Part shown: piece by piece, positions 44,913 to 54,572 of the stretch | How positions within the stretch are numbered: the stretch's first letter is position 1 | How the letters are laid out: each line of letters starts with the position of its first letter | From: Posidonia oceanica | Lineage: Eukaryota; Streptophyta; Magnoliopsida; Alismatales; Posidoniaceae | Length of the DNA: 64,000 nt | Reading direction: 5' to 3' | Assembly: GCA_037176725.1 (NCBI GenBank) | Contig: JAZBRS010000011.1 | Location: 6,882,001 to 6,946,000, forward strand | Translations under genes and position numbers: made by a program | Notes under the pieces: model-generated | Told to the model about the DNA's origin: nothing | Database searches by the model: none | The model's input: only the letters and a program-made list of their open reading frames with translations

Positions 44913-46600
44913 CCTGCCGCTACCTTACACAGTCTCTTCTCTCTTACTTCTTGCATTCCATCTTTCTCATGCATTTTAGGCTTGTTTACTTTTCAGCAGA
45001 AAAGATGTAAATGTATTATGTGCATTATTATCATAAGCCCGATGACGAAAATCAGAAATGCTTGCCTACCCTGGAAGGAGTACTCTCTACCTCACCTGAC
45101 ACTACTTGGATGTCCTAGCTAGTGAGGGAGCCACCATCCAGTGAGGACAGACAAAATGCCTAAACCCCTCCAAGACTTACACCTCAAGAGGGAGAAAAAA
45201 ATCCTAGGGTGTGAGAGAGTGTGAGCAAAACCTACATGTCTTAGCCTAGGTACCATAGAAAACTAGAAGGCGAAGATAGGAGTTGGCCCTAGAGATAGAG
45301 GTGTGCAGTACAACCTCGTCCCTCCAATTTGCCTTAGGGAGGATCCAAATCCACGCCTGCAAATCCACAAGTCATACAAGGCCTAGCCCCTTTTGTCTCA
45401 AAACCAAGTGCCCATTACCTTTAAGTTAGGGACAGCGGAAGCCTGCAAGCCCAAAAAAAAAGAGAAGAAGAGAAAAAGAACAAAGAAAGAAAGACAAAAA
45501 GAAAAAAAAAACAACAAGCAAAACAAAAGAGGGGCAAAAAACAAAGGTCAGCCCTAGAAACAAAGGCAAGCAGCGTGATTCCGCCCCCTTTCCCTGTCTT
45601 AGAGAGAAACCAGATTTGCACCTGAGAAATACACAGATCCCGTGGGGCCTAGCCATTCCTCCCAGCCATTACCAGACACCCATTACCCCCTAAGCCAGGG
45701 ATAGGGAAAGTACTACACACCTATGTGGGAGCAAAAAAGACAAGAAAAAAATGAAAAGAATAGGTGTAGCTCCTTGAGAGTTTGGCATGGAGCCCGTCCT
45801 CACTACACCACCACCCGAATGCCCATAATACCCTTTCCGGAGTCTGAGTAGAGTCTGGTGAGTCAAAGACCGCTCCTTCCTTCGTAGCAGGCATCAAGCA
45901 CTCCATATGCTGAGGGCGATAGGTTTAGTATAGAGCATGCATGCATCTATACACTATCAAGTCACTTCTTTTGCCCCTTTCCTCCCACTCTGCAAGGCTC
46001 GGCTCAGCGCTGGGACAATACTTCTGCCAAGGCAGGTTGACCGCCTCCAAGCCTCAGAGCAACCAATCATTGCCAGTCCAACAGCTTAGGGAAAGCATCA
46101 GTAATCAGAGACAGGGCGATCACTCCAGAGGTAGCAGGACAACCTTGGCACCCCTTGGGGGCCCCTCTTGGGCCGTCAGGTCCGTGCAATCAGGTGCCAC
46201 CCCTAATCCCTGTGCGACTTCACTCCGAACGGACGAAGTCTCTTTTTCGCTTGTCCCCTTGCTCCATACGGGACAAGGACAAGCGTGCCTCCTTTGTGAC
46301 TTCGTTCCAGACGAACGAAGCCCCCTTCCCTTGTCTCCTCGCTCCGCATGGACGAGGACAAGAGTGCCTTTTGTGTGGCTCCGCCCTGTGCAGGCAAAGC
46401 CCCCTTTGCTTAGCTGAGTGTGCTTGAATTCTGTGGTCTGATTGCTAGCTGTAGCGTTTGAACTACTTTATCAGCTTTATATGCACATTTGCTTCTCTGT
46501 CTGCCAGTATTACATGCCTGTACATATTCTGGATTGATGAAACAGCTTTGGCTACAGGTACTCGAAAATTTTACACCAGCTGCCTGCATTCTTGCCTATA
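44913..46600 (+). other. Element 2 spacer between integrase and 3' ORF, with an A-rich tract and hairpins
   Basis: No gene is seen. A purine-rich tract lies at 45448-45535. From 46215 to 46405 three stem-loop units follow one another: GACTTC/GAAGTC, CTTGTCC/GGACAAG and CTTCGTT/AACGAAG, then a further CTTGTC/GACAAG pair. Confidence 0.6.
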
Positions 46601-47803
46601 ATGGGTTTCCCTACCTTGGTGACTCCAACACATTGCTCTGAGACTCTTCGAGGATGGATCGCCATGCTCACTGAAGCTGACCATGAAAAGCTGAGCCTGT
46701 GGGGCATCCCACCCAAACTTCTGAAAGCTGCTAATGTGGAGGTCAGCCGACATCTCTTGTGTGCTACTGCAAGGTTCTGGAAACCAGCGCACCATGTCCT
46801 CTGCTTCAGCAGGACAAAATTAACGCCAACATTGGAGGAAGTACGCCGAATCTACGGCTTCTCCACGCTCATGGGACCTGCTGTATTCATGAGGCGTTCT
46901 GGCTATGTCACCATCCTAAGACAACTCACGGGGCTCTCTGCACAAAGTTGTGAGAAAAGACTGGTTTGCGTCGATGGGCCCATACCTGCGCTTCATCTGA
47001 ACTACTTCGAGGAAGTCTCCAGGAAGCGCACCGCACTAGGGGATGAATTATGGCTTCGCGGCTTTGTCACCCGCTTCCTGGGCGAGCTAATCTTTAGTCA
47101 TGGCCAGATGACTGTCGCTATTGGAGTTGCGGAGATCGCCCTTGCTATGGTGACCCGCCAAATCGACCTAGCACCTATCGTCCTGGCTGAGACGTACCGC
47201 AGACTGGACCGCATTTCGCACCGCTGCCGCCACTTTCATGGCTACGAAGCTCTAGTACAAGTGTGGTTGGCCGAACACCTGGAGGTAGACATCCTGCGCC
47301 CCCAGAAACATGCATTTGAGACATACTACAGCAGCGGCCATGCAAGGACCATCAAGAGTGTACCAGAAGAGTACCAGAAGCTGTCTGAGCTGACGGATGA
47401 TGCAGTAACTTGGCGTATCATCCCATCTGCAGCAAAGCCGTTCACCCTTTTCTTCGGTGCCCGCGACATGAGATTGGTCGTCCTGCCAGGGTTCACCAAA
47501 GGCATGGAGTATCATCCCATCCGGGTCATGCAGCAATTTGGTCTCTGCCAAGGGGCATTTGTCAACAACACCGCACCAAAGCTACTCCAGCCCTATCCTT
47601 TCAGCACAGTTGCGGCCACAACAAAGCTAGCAGACCTTATGCGCCATGGCATGAAATCAACAGACATTGCAGCCACGAGGGGCTCAGGATGCACTCCTGA
47701 GTATCTGACTGAAGTACAGGGGCTCTGGCCCATTAATGAGATCCCACCTGGCGCACCTCTGTTTCCTGATGCTAGGAGGTCGAAGAAGGCCCAGACTGAT
47801 TAG
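46601..47803 (+). CDS. Element 2 3' ORF, DUF7745 / plant-mobile-domain-like protein
   Basis: An intact 400-codon ORF. The ATG at 46601 aligns with the start of the element 1 protein (MGFPTLVTP against MGYPTLETP). The family pattern is visible in FWKPAHHVLCF, KLTPTLEEVRRIYGF and IVLAETYRRLDRISHRC. Both proteins end with WPINEIPPGAP and a basic tail (RRSKKAQ). The neighbouring gag-pol has ten or more stops and four frameshifts, yet this frame has none. Canonical Ogre elements carry their extra ORF before gag; here it is after integrase. Confidence 0.78.
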   Translation: MGFPTLVTPTHCSETLRGWIAMLTEADHEKLSLWGIPPKLLKAANVEVSRHLLCATARFWKPAHHVLCFSRTKLTPTLEEVRRIYGFSTLMGPAVFMRRSGYVTILRQLTGLSAQSCEKRLVCVDGPIPALHLNYFEEVSRKRTALGDELWLRGFVTRFLGELIFSHGQMTVAIGVAEIALAMVTRQIDLAPIVLAETYRRLDRISHRCRHFHGYEALVQVWLAEHLEVDILRPQKHAFETYYSSGHARTIKSVPEEYQKLSELTDDAVTWRIIPSAAKPFTLFFGARDMRLVVLPGFTKGMEYHPIRVMQQFGLCQGAFVNNTAPKLLQPYPFSTVAATTKLADLMRHGMKSTDIAATRGSGCTPEYLTEVQGLWPINEIPPGAPLFPDARRSKKAQTD

Positions 47804-48417
47804 GGCGTCTACATCTGCATATCCCTTTTTGAGTCTTGCTGTACTCTGTTCAGCCTGTTATAGGCGTGTAACGAAGACTTTGTGAATACAAGGTTGTTTT
47901 GTGCCATTTGCTTGTATGTTTGGTCTGCTTTCCATAGCATAACGCATGCATGGTCTCTCGCAATCACATCCTTAGCTTACTGCTTCATCTTCGCAGGTCC
48001 AACCCCTCAAGGACCATGAGGAAGCACTCTCGGATCCCAGCAGCTCACAAGCTCAGAAGCAACTACCAACACTCTCAGCACCAAGGGAAGCTACAAGAAG
48101 ACCCTGTGTTCCACTTGGATGCCAGAATTTCTACAAACCAGCACCGTCAACACGGGCAAAGCCACCAAGCGCTCCTGGTTGGATCTCCGCCGGGCTGGTA
48201 GCCCTAACTACCTGTTTGACAAGCACGTCAGCTTAGTCTATCGCTTTTTGATGCCAAAGGCACTTCAACTGTCCCCTGTATCCTCCCTGATACCAGGGGC
48301 ATCTTTTCCTGCTGCCCCATGATATCACATCTCCAGCTACATCTAGGCTAGCATGCCTAACTATCGCGGGCCCATCCGTTCCTCTGCTCCGCTTTTGGAT
48401 CTTGGTGCCCCTATCCT
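47804..48417 (+). other. Start of element 2 3' region
   Basis: No ORF of interest. A stem-loop CCCCTGTATC/GATACCAGGGG lies at 48273-48299. Confidence 0.5.
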
Positions 48418-49455
48418 TTCCGGTCGGTAAGTCCGAAACTTATCATCCACCCTTGCGGTCGGTAGGTCTGAAACCTATCCTTTCCGGTTGGTAAGTCCGA
48501 AACTTATCATCCATCCTTTGCAGTCGATGGGTCCGAAACCTATCCTTTCCAGTCGATAAGTCCGAAACTTGTCGTCTTTCCTTTATGGTCGATAAGTCCG
48601 AAACTTATCACTTTTTTCCCTCCTTTGCGGTCGATAAGTTCGAATCTTATCAGTTACCCTTTCGTGGTCGGTGGGTCCGAAACCTATCATCCATCAGCTC
48701 TCTGGTCTAGTCTTGATAAGGCTTGCACTTGTCATTCCTGGCCTCTTCCTGGTCTTGATAGGGCTTGCACCTATCATTCCTGGCGGTCCGGTCTTGATAA
48801 GACTTGCACCTATCATGCCTGGCCTCTTTCCGGTCTTGATAAGGCTTGCACTTATCATTCCTGACCTCTTCCCGATCTTGATAGGGCTTACACCTATCAT
48901 TCTTGACCTCTTGCCGGTCTTGATAGGGCTTGCACCTATCATTCCTGGCGGTCTGGTCTTGATAAGGCTTGCACTTATCATTCCTGGCCTCTTGCCGGTC
49001 TTGATAGGGCTTGCACCTATCATTCCTGGCCTCTTTCCAGTCTTGATAAGGCTTGCACCTATCATGCCTGGCCTCTTTCCAGTCTTGATAAGGCTTACAC
49101 TTATCATTCCTGGCCTCTTTCCGGTCGATAAGTCCGAAACTTATCATCCACTCCCTTTGCAGTCGATGGGTCCGAAACCTATCACATCGTGCCACCCTTG
49201 CGGTCGGTAGGTCTGAAACCTATCTTTTCCGGTCGATAAGTCCGAAACTTATCATCCACTCCCTTTGCGGTCGATGGGTCCGAAACCTATCACATTGTGC
49301 CACCCTTGCAGTCGATAGGTCCGAAACCTATCTTTTCCGGTCGATAAGTCCGAAACTTATCATTCACTTCCCTTGTGGTCGATGGGTTCGAAACCTATCA
49401 CTCATTTATCAGCTCGTTCTTTGCGGTCGATGGGTCCGAAACCTATCATCTATTG
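48418..49455 (+). repeat. Tandem hairpin array of element 2 (about 26 units)
   Basis: Units of GATAAGTCCGAAACTTATC or GATAGGTCCGAAACCTATC, preceded by CGGTC, flank a central block of units with another loop, GATAAGGCTTGCACTTATC or GATAGGGCTTGCACCTATC. Spacing is 35-45 bp. In each loop class the fifth stem base varies A or G together with T or C on the other arm. Long ORFs on both strands here are repeat by-products. Confidence 0.9.
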
Positions 49456-49593
49456 TGTGTCCCTCTTTTCTTGCTTGCTTTCTCAGTGGAAAAGATGCCC
49501 CCCTTTTCTTTCGCATGGGAATTTTCACCCCTCTTGTTCCGTGCCGCTCTAGTCGTCTGCTTGCTTCCTCGAGCGAGGACAAGCTACCTTTCT

Positions 49594-49990
49594 TTCTCCG
49601 GGCTGGCAGTCCAAACTGCTCGGTTGACGCTCATCAAAATGTCTGCTCCGGGCTGGCAGCCCAAACTGCTCGGTTGACGCCCGTCAAAATGTCTGCTCCG
49701 GGCTGGCAGCCCAAACTGCTCGGTTGACACCCGTCATAACTGTCCACCCCTTCTTTCGATGCCACGGGTGCTTCGACTGTCCCCTGGTATCATCCCTGAT
49801 ACTAGGGGCATCTTATTTTGCCGCCCTCAGTATCTTCTCTGGGCTGGCAGCCCAAACTGCTCAGATGACACCCGTCACCCTGTCTGGCGTCCTTTTCTTT
49901 GGGCTGATAGCCCTAACTATCCGACAAAGAGTCCATCAACTCCTTGGGCCGATAACCCAAACTATCCGGCAATGAGTCTGTCAACTCATT
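49594..49990 (+). repeat. GGGCTGGCAGCCC hairpin units and stem-loop of element 2
   Basis: Three 54-bp units beginning CTCCGGGCTGGCAGCCCAAA (49597, 49651 and 49705 approximately) are followed by a 12-bp stem-loop at 49781-49808, a fourth unit at about 49840 and two GGG(C)TGATAGCCC / GGGCCGATAACCC forms to 49990. Each has a short GGGCT/AGCCC stem. Confidence 0.8.
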
Positions 49991-50260
49991 ATTCATTGCA
50001 TCAGCATTGCATGTTAGATAGCAGTACCAGCATTGCGTGATAGATGGCAGCATCATACACACAATCATTGCATGCTTTCCCCAACAGGGTCGCATCTCAC
50101 ATCATATCAGCATGCATCGCCCGCATCTCCCCCACGAAGTTCAGCGTATCAAACACTAGTGCAGGTTTTTTACTTTAGCATCAACATTATTGCATCTCTT
50201 TGCATTGCATCTGCATTTGCATTTGCATTTGCATTCGCAATGCGGCAACGGATCATGATT

Positions 50261-50378
50261 TTCGGTGTATCCGCCGAATAAGTGACTCAGGCCACGCTCC
50301 TGCCAGCGTCAGGAGGGGTGTCATGTCTACCTTGAGCAGCGGCCTCGGTCCCCTTGACCTCGCTCAGAGGGGGGTATC
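50261..50378 (+). other. Polypurine tract of element 2 and flanking conserved stem-loops
   Basis: AGAGGGGGGTATC (50366-50378) directly precedes the 3' LTR. Inverted pairs: TTCGGTG/CGCCGAA (50261-50278), TGAGC/GCTCA (50333-50337 with 50362-50366) and GGGGTGTC/GACACCCC (50315-50322 with 50383-50390 in the LTR tip). The same three pairs occur in element 1. Confidence 0.65.
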
Positions 50379-53300
50379 TGTTGACACCCCATTTTGACTA
50401 CCTGGAAGATGGACGACCTCTCAAGAAAGCTTGCTTGGACTCTGGGATGGCTCTCTTTTTTCAAATTAACCCATTTTGACCTTAAAACCAAATCCCATTC
50501 CTAAACCAACCCTAAAACCCCACCTAAACCCCAAAATCCCACCTAAGCCTTTTGCACACCTTTTTAAAACTTTTTAAACCAAGGCCCAAGTCCATTTCAG
50601 CCTTTGGCCTCTTGGGCGTGTTGAACACTGGCACGGGCAGCGTCCAACGTTGTACGCTAGTTGGACGCGCTCTGCACTAGCGTCCAACGACCCGGGAGGT
50701 GCAGCAGCTGCTCTACCACCTCTGGCTCACCTCCCATCCACTCCACCGCCTGCACACACTTACTACCGGTCTCCTCGGCCACTTACTCACCACTCCAAGC
50801 CATCCACTAGCTGCCAAGGCCGAATGACAGCCAGCCACCACCTCTTTTCTGCCCCAGCTCATTTCCCACTCACCTCCGCGGTCACTGCCGTTGCCAGCCA
50901 ATCTCTGCCACCACAACGACTTCAGCGACCATCCGAACCTTCGACACTAACTCCCTGGCATCCCTCGTGAACTCCCCACTCTCGCCACGCCCTGCCATGC
51001 CTGCCATTGCCTGCCAAAGCCTCTGCCACCGTTGAAAACGAACCCATGAACCCAACAAAATAGCCACCTTCTCGCTCTTGCACAGGACACCACACCCATT
51101 CCAGAGAGAATTGAGAGCTTCAGCGACCAAGAGCGAACTCCCACGATCGCCCTCAGACCTCCAGCTCCCTCTCCCGTGCCCTCTACACGCCGAGCAAGCT
51201 CCCCGGAGTCCGCCTGCCGCAAGCTTCTGTGCCGACCGACTGCGAGGTAGGCACTCGATACCTGTAGCTAGCCCATGCACACATGAGTATGCTAGGATAA
51301 CTAGTGAGCACGCACGCCTCCTTGGCTGGCCGGAATAGCTCCTGCCGCCGGCCGCAAGGAGGAGGAGGTGGGTGGAGCTAACCACCTGCCCATTTTAAGC
51401 TTTGAACATATGCTCATGTTCCTCTTTGCATGGTCATGCTTCCTAGATTCTTAGCTTCGGTTTTTGCACCGATCTGAGCATCGGTTTTGGCCGAGGAGTT
51501 CTCGACTTGTTGGACGCCCAGCCTGGTGCGTCCAACGTTGGACGCGCAATAGTGCGGCGTCCAACACCCAGCTGTCACTGTTTTCTTTTGCTCAGATTTT
51601 GCTTTCATGCTTGCCATGCTTTGTTTACATCTTCATGAGCTTGTGGTATATGCTTCCTGACATGTTCCTTGATGCCTTTGTATGCTTAATATCTTGTCTA
51701 GATCCCATCTTGAATCAATATTGCATGCCTCATGTTAATCTGCTGTCTACCTGCATTGGACGCTGGAGTGAGTCGCGTCCAACGTTGGACGCTGGTTCAT
51801 CCAGCGTCCTACTTCCCTATTTGCTTACATTTGCTGCCATGCTTGTATCTTGCTTCTTTTTGAGACTTATACATGATCCATGCATGTTTAGTGATGCCTG
51901 GCCCCTATGGCAACCATGTTTAAGCTTGCTAGTCTCCTCTCAAGTTGTATGCTATTTTTCGTGGGTTTTTTACCCCTTTATTCCTATGCATACTCTTTCT
52001 TTCTTGCTTCTCATGGATTATATGCTTGTATAAGTGTTTTTTCTTGATCTGCCATGTCCTCAGTAGCTTGCATGCATGTTTAAGTGGGGTTTAGAGCTGA
52101 GCTCCCCCTTTGCAGGTAGGTTTGCATCCTTCATGTGTTGGACGTTGGGCTTCAGCGTCCTACGTTGGACGCTGCTGCTACCAGCGTCTTACGTCGCAGC
52201 TCAGTTATTCTTGTTTTAAGTGCTTGCATGATACTCTGATCCCTTTGTTCGCATGATCTCTGTGCTTGTATGCTTGCTTAGCCTTCATAGCAACTGCTCC
52301 TCAGCTTTTATAGTTTATATCCAAGTTTTATGTAGGTTTTTGTTTGTCTGTGCCTCCCAGTGCGTTGTACGCTGTTGTTCATCGCGTCCAACGTTGGACG
52401 CAGGTCTAGCTCGCGTCCAACGCTCTGGTTGAGCTTTATTCCTTGCATGCGTTGCCAATGCTGTCTTTCTTGGATTTTTCATATCTTATGCTTGCATGTT
52501 TAGCCTATGCCTGCTTACAGTAGCCTAAATGCATGCTTACATATTTTGTTCATCATTTGTTTGCTGATTTGCTATACTATCCTTTGGCCTGTGTTGGACG
52601 CTAGTCTCTTTGGCGTCTAACGTTGGACGCCATGCCATCGGGCGTCCAACGCCCTGCTTGTTTAAATGCTGATCTTTGCTTGCATCCTGTTCTGAGCTTG
52701 TTTCTGATTTGATGTCCTGATTGCTCTGTATGTCATGCACCCATTCTACTGCATCTCTGCATCTGCATCACATTCATATAACTAGAATGCATCTTTTTAA
52801 AAATTGCATGCTGTTTGCCTCCAGTAGGTGTTGGACGCCAGCAGTGGCAGCGTCCAACGCTTGCAGTTGGCTGAACCTGATTTTAAAACGCCGATTTGGT
52901 TTCATTCGCCATTTTTCGTGTCTTATCGCTTCTTATGCATACTGCTACCCCCATGTACGCTGCCTGCCACCCTGTTTTGGTTTTGCGCCTTGCCTTGCAC
53001 GCTTTCCCGTGATTTTAGCCTCGCACCTACTTTTGCTTTATTCTTTGCGTGTCGCTTGCATTGCATGGTTTTCCTCGTAGTTTTGCTTTATCGCCTGCAT
53101 TTGCATTAGGACAGTGACGCTTACTGCCTGGAGTTCTTACGAACCAGGGTTTGCCCGGTTCGGAACACTGGCAGCGCTGCTAAGCACATAGACAACACTT
53201 TTAATTTCCATACATGGCATTCATGGCACTTAGGCATTCAAAGCATGCATTTTCCGGCATATGCGAGTGAGTTAGCCTAGAAAGACCGACTTCTCAAGCG

Positions 53301-53659
53301 TGTCGGGGATGCCTAACACCTTCTCCGCACGTAACAGGAGTCCTTACCCTTTCTTTGGCCCGCAGTGACCATTTTGCCCTCGTCTTTGACACGAGTCATC
53401 CATTTTTGCATAGTATTGCATCTATTTGCTTGTTTTCTATGCTTTTCCTTGGTTTTCCTCGTCTTCCCCATAATAGACTAGGTGGCGACTCCCTTTTCCA
53501 TTTCTTTCTTTTTCCCTTTGGCTTTTCGCCTCTGTCTTCGATGTTTTGAGTCAAGTTTCCTCCTCGGATCACCCGCTAATAGTGAACCTGATTTCTGATC
53601 GATGCACGCGAGGTCTGGCAGCGTCCACGGACGATCACGAAACTCACGGGATCGCTACA
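50379..53659 (+). repeat. 3' LTR of element 2 (3.28 kb)
   Basis: Starts TGTTGACACCCC after the polypurine tract and ends GGGATCGCTACA at 53659. Bases 51841-53659 match 10376-12108. Short overlapping ORFs have no recognisable family. TGGCGACTC occurs 176 bp before the end, as it does in the 5' LTR (11932). Confidence 0.93.
50640..52860. repeat. Seven double-hairpin modules in 3' LTR of element 2
   Basis: Modules lie at 50640-50690, 51509-51566, 51755-51812, 52137-52193, 52363-52422, 52592-52651 and 52829-52860 (the last is truncated). The typical form is TTGGACGC-loop-GCGTCCAACGTTGGACGC-loop-GCGTCCAAC, two adjacent stem-loops. The 16-mer CGTCCAACGTTGGACG is perfect in modules 2, 3 and 5. Confidence 0.85.
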
Positions 53660-53664
53660 GCGTC
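53660..53664. repeat. Right target site copy of element 2
   Basis: GCGTC follows the LTR end; its partner would lie left of the window, so it cannot be confirmed here. Confidence 0.5.
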
Positions 53665-54548
53665 AGAACATGGACGCGATGCAGGTTGTTACAGTGGTTT
53701 GAATGGGACACATGCAGATGAATGTCCTAGTATGTGCTCTCTCACCATGGATGTCCTGAGTAGGTCGGCTACTAAGACTCACTCATGGGTATGGGTTTAT
53801 TGACTCAGGTCAGAAAGAAGGTCCCCGTCTAAATCTTGGCCAAAGCTCAAGCAGTGAGTTGGTGGTGCGTTAGGAGCCTCGACCCTGCCAAAGCATGGGT
53901 TGTACCCTCTATTAACACCAACGCGACCCCGAACTGGAGGGGACAGGTCGACTAACTTGCCCCACGCCAAAGCAATGGAACAAGAGACTGGGACTGCCCT
54001 TCTCAGACTAAGTGGGTGGACTCAGGGATGAGAAGATGCATGCTTTCTAAAATGATCATTCATGCAATGATGCTTTAATGTTTTTTACTTGCATTTTATT
54101 TAGCCAAAGGGGGAGAAATTGCAAGTTTTGGCTCTAGTTGTGCTTAGATGTTATTGTTTGGCTTTATTCGTTGTTTTTAAATTAAGCCAAAGGGGAAGCA
54201 AGCATGTCTCTAATTTTCCTAAACATGGCATATGCATGAAGGGGAAAGAGACATAAAGTTATGGCATGCAAGCAACATACATCAAGCAAATGGCATGTGC
54301 ATGGCATGTGCTTGTGTTGTGTGCATGATGGTGAAAATGAGAAAAAACATCCATCACATCAAAAGGCATGTATAACATGGCATGTGCATGTGGTGGCATA
54401 GCATAAGTGTAAAAGCAAGCATTCACCAATCAAAAGGCATGTATTATTGCATCAAGCAAGTATTTAGGCATGGATAAGCATAATAAAGCAAGTGAAATGC
54501 GAAAACCATGCAAGCGAGGAAAAGCAAAGCGAAAGCCGGAGTCTTGCC
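53665..54548 (-). other. Leader of element C
   Basis: No gene. The stretch 53805-54045 aligns with the leaders of elements 2 (12822-13060) and 1 (34750-34992); 54230-54480 has GGCATGT/GCATG repeats like 35160-35560. Confidence 0.6.
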
Positions 54549-54566
54549 TCCCCAGCAAAGTCGTCA
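54549..54566 (-). other. Primer binding site of element C
   Basis: Minus strand TGACGACTTTGCTGGGGA, six bases after the LTR end CACA. It departs from TGG at the third base, so either it has mutated or the LTR/PBS boundary is slightly different. Confidence 0.6.
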
Positions 54567-54572
54567 CTTTCC

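Larger units (their letters stand above)
10376..53659 (+). mobile_element. Element 2: Tat/Ogre-like retrotransposon, host of elements A and 1
   Basis: A plus-strand element with LTRs at 10376-12108 (partial) and 50379-53659. It carries a PBS, gag, protease, G-patch-like domain, RT, two RNase H domains, integrase, a separate 400-codon 3' ORF, hairpin arrays and a polypurine tract. Element 1 splits gag at 14304/37039; element A splits the 5' LTR at 10375/10376, leaving the first 1.46 kb of that LTR left of the window. Without the nested insert the internal part is about 15.5 kb. Gag-pol is decayed; the 3' ORF is not. Confidence 0.92.

Noticed and set aside
46155..46427. Pair of overlapping ORFs before the 3' ORF of element 2
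   Set aside because: They lie over the stem-loop cluster and have no counterpart in element 1.
48671..49210. 179-codon ORF (and a 162-codon ORF on the other strand) of repeated IIPG / CKPYQD units
   Set aside because: Both arise because the hairpin repeat happens to stay in frame; the repetitive peptides change with the DNA repeat and match no family.
48418..49455. CRISPR-like array of regular repeats
   Set aside because: The repeats are hairpins inside a plant retrotransposon, the spacers are themselves similar, and there are no cas genes; the genome is eukaryotic.
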